This document shows, in pieces, positions 53,827 to 63,097 of a DNA stretch of 64,000 bases. The position numbers and the translations under genes were made by a program. Under the pieces are notes generated by a model. The model was given only the letters and a program-made list of their open reading frames with translations, did not search any database and was not told the DNA's origin. This DNA comes from Clostridioides sp. ES-S-0010-02. GTDB lineage: Bacteria > Bacillota > Clostridia > Peptostreptococcales > Peptostreptococcaceae. The DNA lies in contig CP067345.1 in assembly GCA_020641055.1 (NCBI GenBank), positions 1,047,317-1,111,316 of the forward strand, given 5' to 3'. Position 1 is the first letter of the stretch. Each line of letters begins with the position of its first letter.

Positions 53827-55608
53827 ATGAAGAAAAGAAATTTAGCAATGGCTATGGCAGCTGTTACTGTAGTAGGTTCCGCTGCTCCAGTTTTTGCAGC
53901 AGGTTCAGATGTAATTGAGTTAGAAAGAGGAGCAAGCTATACAGTAGCAAGTTCTAAGGGAAGTGACTTAGTAAAAGATATAATAGCAGCTCAAAATACA
54001 GCAACTGGTGCAAAAGTATCAGGTGTAGAAATAAAGTTTTTTGATGCAAATAAAAAAGATGGTAATACTACAAACCCTAAACCAATATATTCAGCTCAAA
54101 ATGTTTTAAATGCCACTAATGAAGATTATGTAAAGACAACTTTAAAAGGGTTAGCTTCAGGAGAATATGCAGATATAGTACTGACATATGATGATAGTTC
54201 TGATAAAGTTAAAATCAGAGTTGTATCAGCAACTGAAAAGACAGAAATTGTATCAAGTGATGCAAAAGATACTGCAAAATCTATAGCTGAAAAGTATGTA
54301 TTTAATGATGATGATTTAGAGAAAGCTTTAGATAAAATAGGTAAGCCTGATTTTAGTAAAACAGATAGTTATTATGAAGTAACTCTTTACCCAGAAGGTA
54401 AAAGATTACAAGGATTTTCATCTTATTCAGCAACAAACTACAATAAGAATGATTCTTTAAATAGTGGAGAAGCTTATGGTAATACTCCAGTAATATTAAC
54501 AGTTAAATCTACTAGTAAAAGTAATTTAAAAACTGCTATAGAAGAATTACAAAAACTAAATGCAAGCTATTCAAATACTACAACTTTAGCTGGCGATGAT
54601 AGAATAGAAACAGCTATAGAGATAAGTAAAGAATACTATGGAAATGATGATGCAGATGATGTTGTAAAATCTGTTGATAATATTGTATTAGTTGGGGCTA
54701 ATGCTATAGTTGATGGTTTAGTAGCAGCACCTTTAGCAGCTGAAAAAGATGCTCCATTATTATTAACTTCTAAAGATAAATTAGACTCAAATGTTAAATC
54801 TGAAATAAAGAGAGTTTTAGACTTAAAAACTTCAACAGCAGTAACTGGTAAAAAAGTTTATATAGCTGGTGGAGAAAATAGTGTTTCTAAAGATGTAGTG
54901 AAAGAATTAGAGTCAATGGGATTAAAAGTTGAAAGATTCTCAGGTGATGATAGATATGAAACTTCATTAGAAATAGCTGATGAAATTGGTTTAGACAATG
55001 ATAAAGCATATGTAGTTGGTGGTACTGGATTAGCAGATGCTATGAGTATAGCTTCTGTAGCTTCTACTAAGTTAGATAGTTCTGGTGATGTAGATCCTAA
55101 TGGAAAGGTTACTCCAATAGTAGTTGTAGATGGAAAAGCTGATAAAGTATCTGATGATTTAGATAGCTTCTTAGGAAGTGCTGATGTAGATATAATAGGT
55201 GGATTTGCAAGTGTTTCTGAAAAAATGGAAGAAGCTATAGCAGATGCTACTGGTAAAGGTGTTACAAGAGTTAAAGGTGATGACAGACAAGATACTAACT
55301 CTGAAGTTATAAAAGAATATTACAAATCAGGTACTGCAATAGGTGATAAAACTACTGGAATATCAAACTTCTTTGTTGCTAAAGATGGATCTACTAAAGA
55401 AGATCAATTAGTTGATGCATTAGCAGTAGGAGCTGTTGCAGGTGCTAAATACGCTCCAGTTATATTAGCTACTGATTCATTATCTTCTGATCAATCTGTT
55501 GCTATAAGCAAGGTTGTAAAAGAAACTGGATCTAAAGACTTAACTCAAGTTGGTAAAGGTATAGCTACATCTGTTGTTAAGAAAATAAAAGATTTATTAG
55601 ATATGTAA
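53827..55608 (+). CDS. slpA: S-layer precursor SlpA with unusually short low-molecular-weight part
   Basis: 593 aa against roughly 700 or more in common cassette types. Signal peptide 1-24 (VFA-AG). The LMW part runs to about residue 230, near the VKSTSKS stretch where Cwp84 should cut, so it is only about 205 residues. The HMW part begins with the SLP interaction segment (NLKTAIEELQKLN). Three CWB2 modules follow (DRIETA about 258, DRYETS about 375, DRQDTN about 487), which pack as the tiled S-layer base. The short LMW part fits variants lacking the outermost D2 subdomain, as in glycosylated SLCT-11-type cassettes. The HMW half is highly conserved. Confidence 0.95.
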   Translation: MKKRNLAMAMAAVTVVGSAAPVFAAGSDVIELERGASYTVASSKGSDLVKDIIAAQNTATGAKVSGVEIKFFDANKKDGNTTNPKPIYSAQNVLNATNEDYVKTTLKGLASGEYADIVLTYDDSSDKVKIRVVSATEKTEIVSSDAKDTAKSIAEKYVFNDDDLEKALDKIGKPDFSKTDSYYEVTLYPEGKRLQGFSSYSATNYNKNDSLNSGEAYGNTPVILTVKSTSKSNLKTAIEELQKLNASYSNTTTLAGDDRIETAIEISKEYYGNDDADDVVKSVDNIVLVGANAIVDGLVAAPLAAEKDAPLLLTSKDKLDSNVKSEIKRVLDLKTSTAVTGKKVYIAGGENSVSKDVVKELESMGLKVERFSGDDRYETSLEIADEIGLDNDKAYVVGGTGLADAMSIASVASTKLDSSGDVDPNGKVTPIVVVDGKADKVSDDLDSFLGSADVDIIGGFASVSEKMEEAIADATGKGVTRVKGDDRQDTNSEVIKEYYKSGTAIGDKTTGISNFFVAKDGSTKEDQLVDALAVGAVAGAKYAPVILATDSLSSDQSVAISKVVKETGSKDLTQVGKGIATSVVKKIKDLLDM

Positions 55609-55634
55609 TTTAATTATTATATATTTATATAATA

Positions 55635-55663
55635 AGGCTTCTCGAAAGAGAAGTCTTTTATTT
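55635..55663 (+). terminator. First slpA terminator
   Basis: GGCTTCTC-GAAA-GAGAAGTC tetraloop hairpin and T-rich tail. Confidence 0.9.
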
Positions 55664-55674
55664 TATAAAAAAAA

Positions 55675-55708
55675 ACAAAAGAGAAACTCATCTGAGTTTC
55701 TCTTTTGT
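55675..55708 (+). terminator. Second slpA terminator
   Basis: ACAAAAGAGAAACTCA and TGAGTTTCTCTTTTGT form a perfect 16-bp stem with a 2-nt loop. It stands in tandem with the first terminator, as expected behind a very highly expressed gene. Confidence 0.9.
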
Positions 55709-55709
55709 C

Positions 55710-55725
55710 TTTGTGTGAGAAATAC
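55710..55725 (+). repeat. 16-bp direct repeat, copy 1 (before secA2)
   Basis: TTTGTGTGAGAAATAC. An identical copy lies at 58317-58332. Each copy immediately follows a terminator stem. Confidence 0.7.
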
Positions 55726-55852
55726 TTAAATAAGAAAGATGTTTTATTTATTTAAGTACAATCATTATACTATACTTAAAAAAAAATGTCTACTTATACA
55801 TAATTTTAATGTATAATAGTATTTGAAAAACAAATAAGGAGGAAAACTATAA

Positions 55853-58195
55853 ATGACAGTTTTAGATAGAATTGTAGATAAGTCAGATGAGCTAGAAATT
55901 AAAGTACTTAATTATATAGTTGATGATATAGATACTCTAGAACCCAAAATGGAATCTTTAAGTGATGATGAGCTAAAAAATATGACAAGTATATTTAAAG
56001 ATAGATTAAAACAAGGAGAAACTTTAGATGATATATTGCAAGAAGCTTTTGCAGTGGTTAGAGAAGTTTCTAAGAGAGTACTTGGAATGCGTCAATACAG
56101 AGTTCAATTAATTGGGGGTATAGTACTACATCAAGGCAAAATAGCAGAAATGAGAACTGGTGAAGGTAAGACACTAGTTGGTGTTGCCCCTATATATCTA
56201 AATGCTCTTTTAGGAAAAGGCGTTCATGTAGTTACTGTTAATGAATATCTAGCACAAAGAGATAAAGAAACTATGCAAGCAGTTTATGAGTTTTTAGGTT
56301 TAAGTGTAGGAGTTATTACATCAGATTTATCTCCAGAAAATAGAAAAAAACAATATAATTGTGACATAACTTATGGTACAAACAATGAGTTTGGATTTGA
56401 TTATTTAAGAGATAATATGATAACTAATAAATCTGAAAAAGTTCAAAGAGAGTTATATTATTCTATAGTAGATGAAGTAGATTCAATTTTGATAGATGAA
56501 GCAAGAACTCCACTTATAATTGCTGGTAGTGGAAAAGAAGACACTAAGCTGTATGAACTTGCAAATGCCTTCATTAAAACTTTAAAAAATGAAGATTATG
56601 AGGTAGATAAGAAAGAAAACACTGTATGTCTTACACAAACAGGTTTAAGTAAAGCAGAGTCTTTTTTTTGTATAGAAAATATAACGCATATAGATAATAT
56701 AGAGATTTACCATCATACAAATCAAGCATTAAGAGCACATAAATTAATGGAGAGAGATGTCGAGTATGTTGTTAAAGATGAAGAAATACAAATAGTGGAT
56801 GAATTTACTGGAAGGATATTAGATGGAAGAAGATATACAGATGGTCTTCACCAAGCTATAGAGGCAAAAGAAGGGGTAAAGATTAAAGATGAGTCTAAAA
56901 CATTAGCAACAGTTACTTTTCAAAATTTCTTTAGATTGTATGAAAAACTTTCAGGGATGACTGGTACTGCAAAAACCGAAGAAAGCGAATTTGAATCAAT
57001 TTATAAGTTAAATGTTGTTCAGATACCAACAAATAAGCCTGTTATAAGAGCTGACTTACATGATAAAGTATTTAAAACAGAAAATGCAAAATATAATGCA
57101 GTTGTAGAAGAAATAATAAAGATAAATAAAACTAAACAACCAGTATTAGTGGGTACTGTTTCGATAGAAAAATCAGAAATGCTTTCAAGTATGTTAAAAA
57201 AGCGAGGAATAAAGCATGAAGTTCTAAATGCAAAACAACATGATAAAGAAGCTGAAATTATATCAAGGGCTGGAAAATTAGGTTCTGTTACTATTGCAAC
57301 TAATATGGCAGGTAGAGGAACAGATATAGCCTTAGGTGCAGGAGATAAAATTGAAGAAGAAAAAGTAAGAAATATTGGCGGATTATATGTTATAGGAACT
57401 GAAAGACATGAATCAAGAAGAATAGATAATCAACTTAGAGGTCGTTCTGGACGTCAAGGAGACCCAGGAACATCTAGATTCTTTGTTAGTTTAGAAGATG
57501 AAATGATAAAATTATATGGTGGAAAAGGAATTGAAAAGATTTTAAAAAGAATGAATGCCAAAGATGAAGATGCAATTGAGAGTAAATCATTATCTAAAGC
57601 CATAGAAAGAGCTCAAAGAGGAATAGAAGGAAAGAATTTTGAGCAAAGAAAAAATGTACTTAAATATGATGATACTATTAATGAACAAAGAAAAGTTATA
57701 TATGAGGAAAGAAATAGAGTTTTAAATGATTTAAATATATCTGAAGATATACAAAAAATGGTTAGAGAAATAATAGAAGATACAGCTAAGAGATATTTAT
57801 CTAATCAAAGAGATTATTATAGTTACTTTAAATCTTTGTATAATGATTTTATGCCTCCAAACACATTGTTGATTCCAGGGGTAGATAAAAAAAGTGTAGA
57901 TGAAGTTGTGCAACACACATATGAAATATCCAAAAGAGTTTACGATATTAAAAAAATGGAAGTTGGCATAGAAAAAATAGAAGAATTAGAGAAGAGAGTT
58001 TTATTGCAAGTAGTTGATACTTATTGGATAGACCATATAGATGCTATGGATCAACTAAGACAATATATAGGACTTAAGTCATATGCGCAAAAAGATCCAT
58101 TTAAGGAATATGCTTTAGAAGGATATGATATGTTTGAAGAATTAAATAGAAAAATAAGAACAACAACAGTTCAATATTTGTATAAGTTTGATTAA
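55853..58195 (+). CDS. secA2: Accessory Sec ATPase SecA2
   Basis: 780 aa. DEAD-type motor motifs are MRTGEGKT (Walker A, about 100-107), VDEVDSILIDEARTPLI, GMTGTAKTE, TNMAGRGTDI and LRGRSGRQGDPG. The C-terminus stops at QYLYKFD, so the zinc-binding SEC-C tail of housekeeping SecA is absent. SecA2 powers export of SlpA and other Cwp proteins. Its place directly after slpA is the fixed core of the S-layer cassette. AAGGAGG precedes the ATG. Confidence 0.97.
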   Translation: MTVLDRIVDKSDELEIKVLNYIVDDIDTLEPKMESLSDDELKNMTSIFKDRLKQGETLDDILQEAFAVVREVSKRVLGMRQYRVQLIGGIVLHQGKIAEMRTGEGKTLVGVAPIYLNALLGKGVHVVTVNEYLAQRDKETMQAVYEFLGLSVGVITSDLSPENRKKQYNCDITYGTNNEFGFDYLRDNMITNKSEKVQRELYYSIVDEVDSILIDEARTPLIIAGSGKEDTKLYELANAFIKTLKNEDYEVDKKENTVCLTQTGLSKAESFFCIENITHIDNIEIYHHTNQALRAHKLMERDVEYVVKDEEIQIVDEFTGRILDGRRYTDGLHQAIEAKEGVKIKDESKTLATVTFQNFFRLYEKLSGMTGTAKTEESEFESIYKLNVVQIPTNKPVIRADLHDKVFKTENAKYNAVVEEIIKINKTKQPVLVGTVSIEKSEMLSSMLKKRGIKHEVLNAKQHDKEAEIISRAGKLGSVTIATNMAGRGTDIALGAGDKIEEEKVRNIGGLYVIGTERHESRRIDNQLRGRSGRQGDPGTSRFFVSLEDEMIKLYGGKGIEKILKRMNAKDEDAIESKSLSKAIERAQRGIEGKNFEQRKNVLKYDDTINEQRKVIYEERNRVLNDLNISEDIQKMVREIIEDTAKRYLSNQRDYYSYFKSLYNDFMPPNTLLIPGVDKKSVDEVVQHTYEISKRVYDIKKMEVGIEKIEELEKRVLLQVVDTYWIDHIDAMDQLRQYIGLKSYAQKDPFKEYALEGYDMFEELNRKIRTTTVQYLYKFD

Positions 58196-58269
58196 TTAAA
58201 AATAGTTTTTTAAAATTATTTTTAATTATATCAAGTAATAACGTATGACTTAGTTATTTAACTTAGAAA

Positions 58270-58318
58270 AAAGAAGCTATATTTAAAATAATAATTATTT
58301 TAAAATATAGCTTCTTTT
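58270..58318 (+). terminator. Terminator of secA2
   Basis: AAGAAGCTATATTTAAAATAA pairs with TTATTTTAAAATATAGCTTCTT around a short loop, and T-rich sequence follows. Confidence 0.9.
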
Positions 58319-58332
58319 TGTGTGAGAAATAC
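58317..58332 (+). repeat. 16-bp direct repeat, copy 2 (after secA2)
   Basis: TTTGTGTGAGAAATAC, identical to 55710-55725, so the two copies bracket secA2. Confidence 0.7.
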
Positions 58333-58794
58333 GGAAAAAAGAGATGATTGAAATTTCTTTCTTCCTTTTAATATTATACTATAAAGAGTATTAAAAGTCT
58401 ATTAGTTATAAGTGGTAAAATTAAATAAAATTACAAAATTGTTACTTTTATGTATACATAAATATATGACAATATTTTACATGGAAAAAAATGATTAATT
58501 TTTGTATAATGAAATAAAGATTCTAATAAAGCCAGAGTTATCATATACATTGAAATAATATTATATTTATATTATAATTTATAGATAATAAGTAATTTTA
58601 AAAATATAAATAGAAATATACATAATTCATAATCTAAATAAAGTTTGTCCATACAGTATCAAAGATTTTAATGTTATGTATGATGATTCTGGAATATTGA
58701 AATTTTTATAATTACAATTTATATTAACACTTAAGTTTTTTAATAAGTAAGAGCATTAAATGAAATATATTAGAAATTGAGGGGAGTACAACTT

Positions 58795-60660
58795 ATGAAT
58801 ATACCAAAAAAAATTATATCGTTATTGACAATAACAATAATGTTAAGTGGATTATCTTTAAATACAGTGAATGCTTCAACAAAGGAATCTTTAGTTGGTA
58901 GTGGGAGATGGGAGACTGCTATAGAAATAAGTAAAAATGGTTGGGAAAGTTCAAAAGAAGCAGTATTAGTCAATGATAGTTCAATAGCAGATGCATTATC
59001 AGCAACACCTTTCGCAAAAGCTAAAAATGCTCCAATTTTATTAACACAAAGTAATAGTCTGGACACAAGAACTAAAGCTGAATTAAAAAGATTAAATGTA
59101 TCAAAGGTTTATTTAATAGGAGGAAATGTTACACTAAGTTCTAATTTAGAAGATGAGTTGAAAAGTATAAACATCAACTCAGAAAGAATATCTGGAGATA
59201 GTAGATATTCTACTTCGTTAGAATTGGCTAAAAAAATAGATAGTATAAATACTATTTCTAAAATTGTTGTTGTAAATGGTCAAAAAGGTCTAGCTGATGC
59301 TGTAAGTGTTGGAGCTGCGGCAGCTCAAGGAAATATGCCTATAATACTTTCAGATACTACTAATGGAACTAGCACTTCAAAAGATTTTATAAGTAAACAT
59401 AATATAACAACGTCTTATGTAATTGGTGGTACTAATTCTGTATCTGAGGACATTAAAAATTCGCTTCCTAATGCTAAAAGAATTTCTGGAGAAAATAGAA
59501 ACCAAACTAATGCAAAAGTTGTAGAAGAATTTTACAAGGGTACAAATTTAAAAAATTTATATATAACTAAAGATGGTATGAAAAAACAGGGTGACTTAAT
59601 TGATTCGCTAGCTGTTGGTGTTTTAGCTGCTAAAAATAGTTCACCTGTTCTTTTGGCAGGGAGTAAATTGGACTCGGTTCAAAAGGATATACTAGATACC
59701 AAAATTTTTGATAAGATTACACAAGTTGGTGGAAATGGAAATGAAGATGTATTTAAGTCAATACAAGATATTCAAGAAGAAACTAAGTACACAGTTGAAA
59801 CGATTGCTGAACTTGATACAGCTATAAAGAAATCAGATGCTAATGATATTATAAGATTTAAAAATGATGATAAAATAACTGGCTCAATTGATATAAGTAC
59901 AAAAAAAGCGATAACAATTGAATTTAATGGATTATATAGTGGGAAAATGAATATAAATATGCCAAATGGAGATATGTATAATTATGGAGATATAAGTGGA
60001 CAGATAGATATTAAAGATATAAAAGCTGATACTTTAGTAAATGAGGGAACAATTAATGATATAACTATATATGATCCAAATGGTTGCAAAATAGAAAATG
60101 AAAAAGATGCTGATATTTGGAAAATAACATTATTGGATACATCTAAGAATACTTATATAAATAACAGTGGAACAATAACTAAAATTGTTAGTGATGCATC
60201 AAATACAACTATAAAAAATTCAGGAAAAATTGATTCAATAAGCGGAACTAAGTCACCTGCAGTAAGTGGTAATCAAGCTAATGATGAAAATATAAAGGAT
60301 AGTGATGACAAAGAAGCAGGAGGAATATCTGTATATATAGATTCATGTTCTCCTCCAAAAGAAGGTAAAGTAATGCTAAGAATACCAAAAGAACCTAAAA
60401 ATTCTAGTTATAAGATATATTATAGAATAGTGAAATCCAGACCATCTGCAATGAGTGTAGGAGATACTATCTCAAAAAATAGTTGGACTCAAGTAACTAC
60501 TAGAGATTCATTTATGATTAGTGCTCCAGATGGATATTATGTAGAAGCTGTAGAAATCTATGATTCTGATAGAAAGGTAAGTAAGTGGGGAAGATCAGGA
60601 AGTATAGATGATGGATATAACAATACAACTTCATCAGCAACATTAAGAAGTTATAAATAA
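58795..60660 (+). CDS. CWB2 cell wall protein with beta-helix-like C-terminal region (cassette-specific)
   Basis: 621 aa from the ATG at 58795 (GAGGGGAG 10 nt upstream). Signal peptide about 1-25. The N-terminal 30-325 are three CWB2 modules (GRWETA about 35, SRYSTS about 134, NRNQTN about 231), the reverse order to SlpA. Residues ~335-500 consist of short strands with recurring N-x-G turns (FNGLYSGKMNINM, YNYGDISGQIDI, VNEGTINDITI, NNSGTITKI, KNSGKIDSI), which suggests a right-handed beta helix. The last ~110 residues form a separate beta domain. It sits where cwp2 is found in other strains. No known Cwp number was assigned. Confidence 0.8.
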   Translation: MNIPKKIISLLTITIMLSGLSLNTVNASTKESLVGSGRWETAIEISKNGWESSKEAVLVNDSSIADALSATPFAKAKNAPILLTQSNSLDTRTKAELKRLNVSKVYLIGGNVTLSSNLEDELKSININSERISGDSRYSTSLELAKKIDSINTISKIVVVNGQKGLADAVSVGAAAAQGNMPIILSDTTNGTSTSKDFISKHNITTSYVIGGTNSVSEDIKNSLPNAKRISGENRNQTNAKVVEEFYKGTNLKNLYITKDGMKKQGDLIDSLAVGVLAAKNSSPVLLAGSKLDSVQKDILDTKIFDKITQVGGNGNEDVFKSIQDIQEETKYTVETIAELDTAIKKSDANDIIRFKNDDKITGSIDISTKKAITIEFNGLYSGKMNINMPNGDMYNYGDISGQIDIKDIKADTLVNEGTINDITIYDPNGCKIENEKDADIWKITLLDTSKNTYINNSGTITKIVSDASNTTIKNSGKIDSISGTKSPAVSGNQANDENIKDSDDKEAGGISVYIDSCSPPKEGKVMLRIPKEPKNSSYKIYYRIVKSRPSAMSVGDTISKNSWTQVTTRDSFMISAPDGYYVEAVEIYDSDRKVSKWGRSGSIDDGYNNTTSSATLRSYK

Positions 60661-60734
60661 AATATTAGTCTATATAAATTAATAAATGTTTTTTAACTGT
60701 TAATTTCATGAAGCTATAGAATATGTATAATCTA

Positions 60735-60806
60735 AAAATAAGTTATATAAACCTGTTACAATAAGTAATTTTAATTATTGTGAAGTCATTATATAGCTTA
60801 TTTTTA
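60735..60806 (+). terminator. Terminator between the CWB2 gene and the glycan cluster
   Basis: AAAATAAGTTATATAA pairs with TTATATAGCTTATTTTT, with an inner AT stem. It separates the CWB2 gene from the downstream genes, so the glycan cluster has its own promoter. Confidence 0.75.
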
Positions 60807-60965
60807 TGAAAAAGTATAGCAATAAATTTAAGGCAAGTATATTGTTTTTGATATAAAACTTTTAAAATTATTATTCAATAAAGTTTTAATAATTTCAAAA
60901 GTAGTGTATACTCATTTTATGGAGATTTTTAGTGAAATAAGAATGAATAAGGAGGAAATAGTAAT
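60807..60965 (+). promoter_or_regulatory. Probable promoter region of the S-layer glycan cluster
   Basis: TATACT at about 60908-60913 may be the -10. The -35 is weak. An inverted repeat (AAATTATTA near 60868 with TAATAATTT near 60888) lies just upstream. AAGGAGG sits before the TTG start at 60966. The whole gene-free stretch, with the terminator, is 305 nt. Confidence 0.4.
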
Positions 60966-61424
60966 TTGAATATAACTAATAAATGTGTTTTAGGAATATC
61001 TGTTTTAGCAATTTTGAGTTTTGGATTTTCAGCATTCCAAGGTAACGCTCAAATTGCTGAGAGAAAAAAGGATTATAATATATATCTTGAGGCTAATTCT
61101 GACAAGGAAGATGTAAAAAGTTCTTTAGACAAAATAACTGAATTGGAAAAAAAATATGGTGAAAGTGATGCTTTAAGTTTATCTAAAGTTGAGTTATATA
61201 AAAAAGAAAAGGATTATAAATCTTTACAGAATGAAATAGAGAAGGTTTATAATAAATATCCACAAACAAGAAAAACAGTATCCTTTATACTTTTGTACTC
61301 TGAAGTAGCATTGAAAAATGGAGATAAAGAATTAGCAAAACAAATGATTACAGAAGCAATTCAGTTAGGAGCTCAAGACAATTATAAAGATAGAACAGAT
61401 AAGGTTTTATCACAATTAAAGTAA
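60966..61424 (+). CDS. Membrane-anchored TPR-like protein
   Basis: 152 aa, TTG start about 9 nt behind AAGGAGG. It has one N-terminal membrane helix (about 7-27), then an all-helical extracytoplasmic part with TPR-like pairs (VELYKKEKDYKSLQNEIEKVYNKYP, SEVALKNGDKELAKQMITEAIQLG). No enzyme motif is seen. It lies 12 nt before the O-antigen-ligase-like gene, so the two likely act together as a scaffold and polymerase or ligase in surface glycan assembly. Confidence 0.7.
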   Translation: MNITNKCVLGISVLAILSFGFSAFQGNAQIAERKKDYNIYLEANSDKEDVKSSLDKITELEKKYGESDALSLSKVELYKKEKDYKSLQNEIEKVYNKYPQTRKTVSFILLYSEVALKNGDKELAKQMITEAIQLGAQDNYKDRTDKVLSQLK

Positions 61425-61436
61425 AAGGAGAAAGAT

Positions 61437-63053
61437 ATGTTAGATAAATATTATAATAGAGGAAAAATTGAACAAGTAGATAAAATTATTTTATTTATTT
61501 TATTAGCTATGATGTGTGTTATTCCAATGATAGTCCATAGCTATGATTTTACAAATTATAGCCCAATTTTTACACTATCAATATATTCTTCAGGGCAAAG
61601 AATAGAAATATTTAACTTTTATAAGACAGCAGTACTTTATTTGGGAACATCGATTGTTTTTCTTTTTTTCATGTACAAAATAGTATTTCTTAAGGAAGAA
61701 TTAAAAAATAGAAAAATAAACATATTATTACTTATACTTACAGTAGGTGTGATCTTTTCAGTTATCGTTTCAGATTATAAAGATATAGCTCTATTTGGTA
61801 ATGTTGATAGATTTGAAGGTGCATTAGCTTGGTTTTGTTATATAATTATATTTTTTGTTTTATATAATATTAAAATAGATGTAAAGAGTTTTAAGCTGTT
61901 TTATTTTGGATTATTCCCATTTTTGATTATAAATCTATTTTTAGGTTTATTTGAATTTTTTGGAATAAATATTTTAGATTACAAAATTATTAAATTGATT
62001 CTTGGTGGTGGTGAATTGTCAGGAACTTTTTGGACAACTTTGTACCATTATAATTTTATGAGTGGTATAGCATCCGTTATTTTTGGAGTAAGTTTACTTT
62101 ATATGTTACTTGAAAAAAATACAAAACTAAAAATATGGATACTATTGGGTGAAGTAATTTCTTTTACAATGATATTAACTTCAACTTCATCAAGTGGATT
62201 TATTACTATGATAATATCAATTCCTATTATACTAATTTTAGCATGGCGATTTGCAGATAAGAAAGATTTGTATATATGGACTGGAGTTACTTTTATTATA
62301 AATTTAATCATATATGTAGTGTTGAATTCATTTAATTCTACAATTTATGAAGAATCATTCTCTATGCTTGGTAAGTTAAATAGTATCTCTATACTTATAA
62401 TTCCAGGATTAATTTTAATAATTGTTGCCCTTTTAATGATTATGAAATTCGTAAATAAAAAGAAATTTTTTAATTATACAATGATATTATTTGTAGGATT
62501 TATATCTATAGGATTAATACTATTTTCATATAATCTAGAAAAAGAGAATAAAGCTATAGAAGCAAATCCAAATTCAACTATAACTAAAATTTCAGATTCT
62601 AAAATTTTTCAAAAAGTTAATGAACTGAGTACTGATAGATTGAATATCTGGTCTAAGACAATAGAGTTGATTGATAATCCAATACTAGGAAATGGGTTTG
62701 ATACCCTACCATATAAAATATTAAGTGAAGGTAAACATGGTACTCTTAACTCATTTGGTGATACTATAGATAAACCGCATAATTGGTATATGACAGTACT
62801 TTATGGAAGTGGTGTTGTTGGTCTAATAGGTTTGATTGGTACAATATTAGTTTTAATAAAAGGATCATTTTATAGTTGTGTTGATAGAGTAGAAAATAAA
62901 TATTTATATATATTTACTATAGGTGTATTAGCATATGCAATACAAGGTATGTTTAATGATAGTTTTGCAGGCACATCTGTTATTTTTTGGATATTTGCTG
63001 GATTAGTAGCTAATCAGATATTAAAAACTGAAGATATGAAAAATGAATCTTAG
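61437..63053 (+). CDS. O-antigen ligase / Wzy polymerase-like membrane protein
   Basis: 538 aa, 10-12 membrane helices and a long outer loop at about 365-450 with LSTDRLNIWSKTIELIDNPILGNGFDTLP. This is the conserved R-x-x-x-W...P..G.G segment of the Wzy/WaaL ligase superfamily. The later KPHNWYMTVLYGSGVVGLIG is the matching PH(N)..L pattern. In this place it could polymerise an undecaprenyl-linked glycan or transfer it to S-layer protein. AAAAGGAG precedes the ATG. Confidence 0.88.
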   Translation: MLDKYYNRGKIEQVDKIILFILLAMMCVIPMIVHSYDFTNYSPIFTLSIYSSGQRIEIFNFYKTAVLYLGTSIVFLFFMYKIVFLKEELKNRKINILLLILTVGVIFSVIVSDYKDIALFGNVDRFEGALAWFCYIIIFFVLYNIKIDVKSFKLFYFGLFPFLIINLFLGLFEFFGINILDYKIIKLILGGGELSGTFWTTLYHYNFMSGIASVIFGVSLLYMLLEKNTKLKIWILLGEVISFTMILTSTSSSGFITMIISIPIILILAWRFADKKDLYIWTGVTFIINLIIYVVLNSFNSTIYEESFSMLGKLNSISILIIPGLILIIVALLMIMKFVNKKKFFNYTMILFVGFISIGLILFSYNLEKENKAIEANPNSTITKISDSKIFQKVNELSTDRLNIWSKTIELIDNPILGNGFDTLPYKILSEGKHGTLNSFGDTIDKPHNWYMTVLYGSGVVGLIGLIGTILVLIKGSFYSCVDRVENKYLYIFTIGVLAYAIQGMFNDSFAGTSVIFWIFAGLVANQILKTEDMKNES

Positions 63054-63097
63054 TAACTTTTATTTATGAATTTAATTTAGAGGAGATAGAGTAAATT

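Larger units (their letters stand above)
58196..58794. other. 600-nt region between secA2 and the CWB2 gene
   Basis: It holds the secA2 terminator (58270-58318), the second 16-bp repeat (58317-58332) and then about 450 nt of AT-rich DNA. No ORF or RNA fold is convincing there. The ribosome site GAGGGG precedes the next start. Confidence 0.5.

Noticed and set aside
61437-63053. Large membrane protein as a flippase (Wzx) or oligosaccharyltransferase
   Set aside because: The R-x-x-x-W...G.GF and PHN patterns on a long outer loop fit the Wzy/WaaL ligase superfamily; no MATE-like or STT3-type motifs are present.
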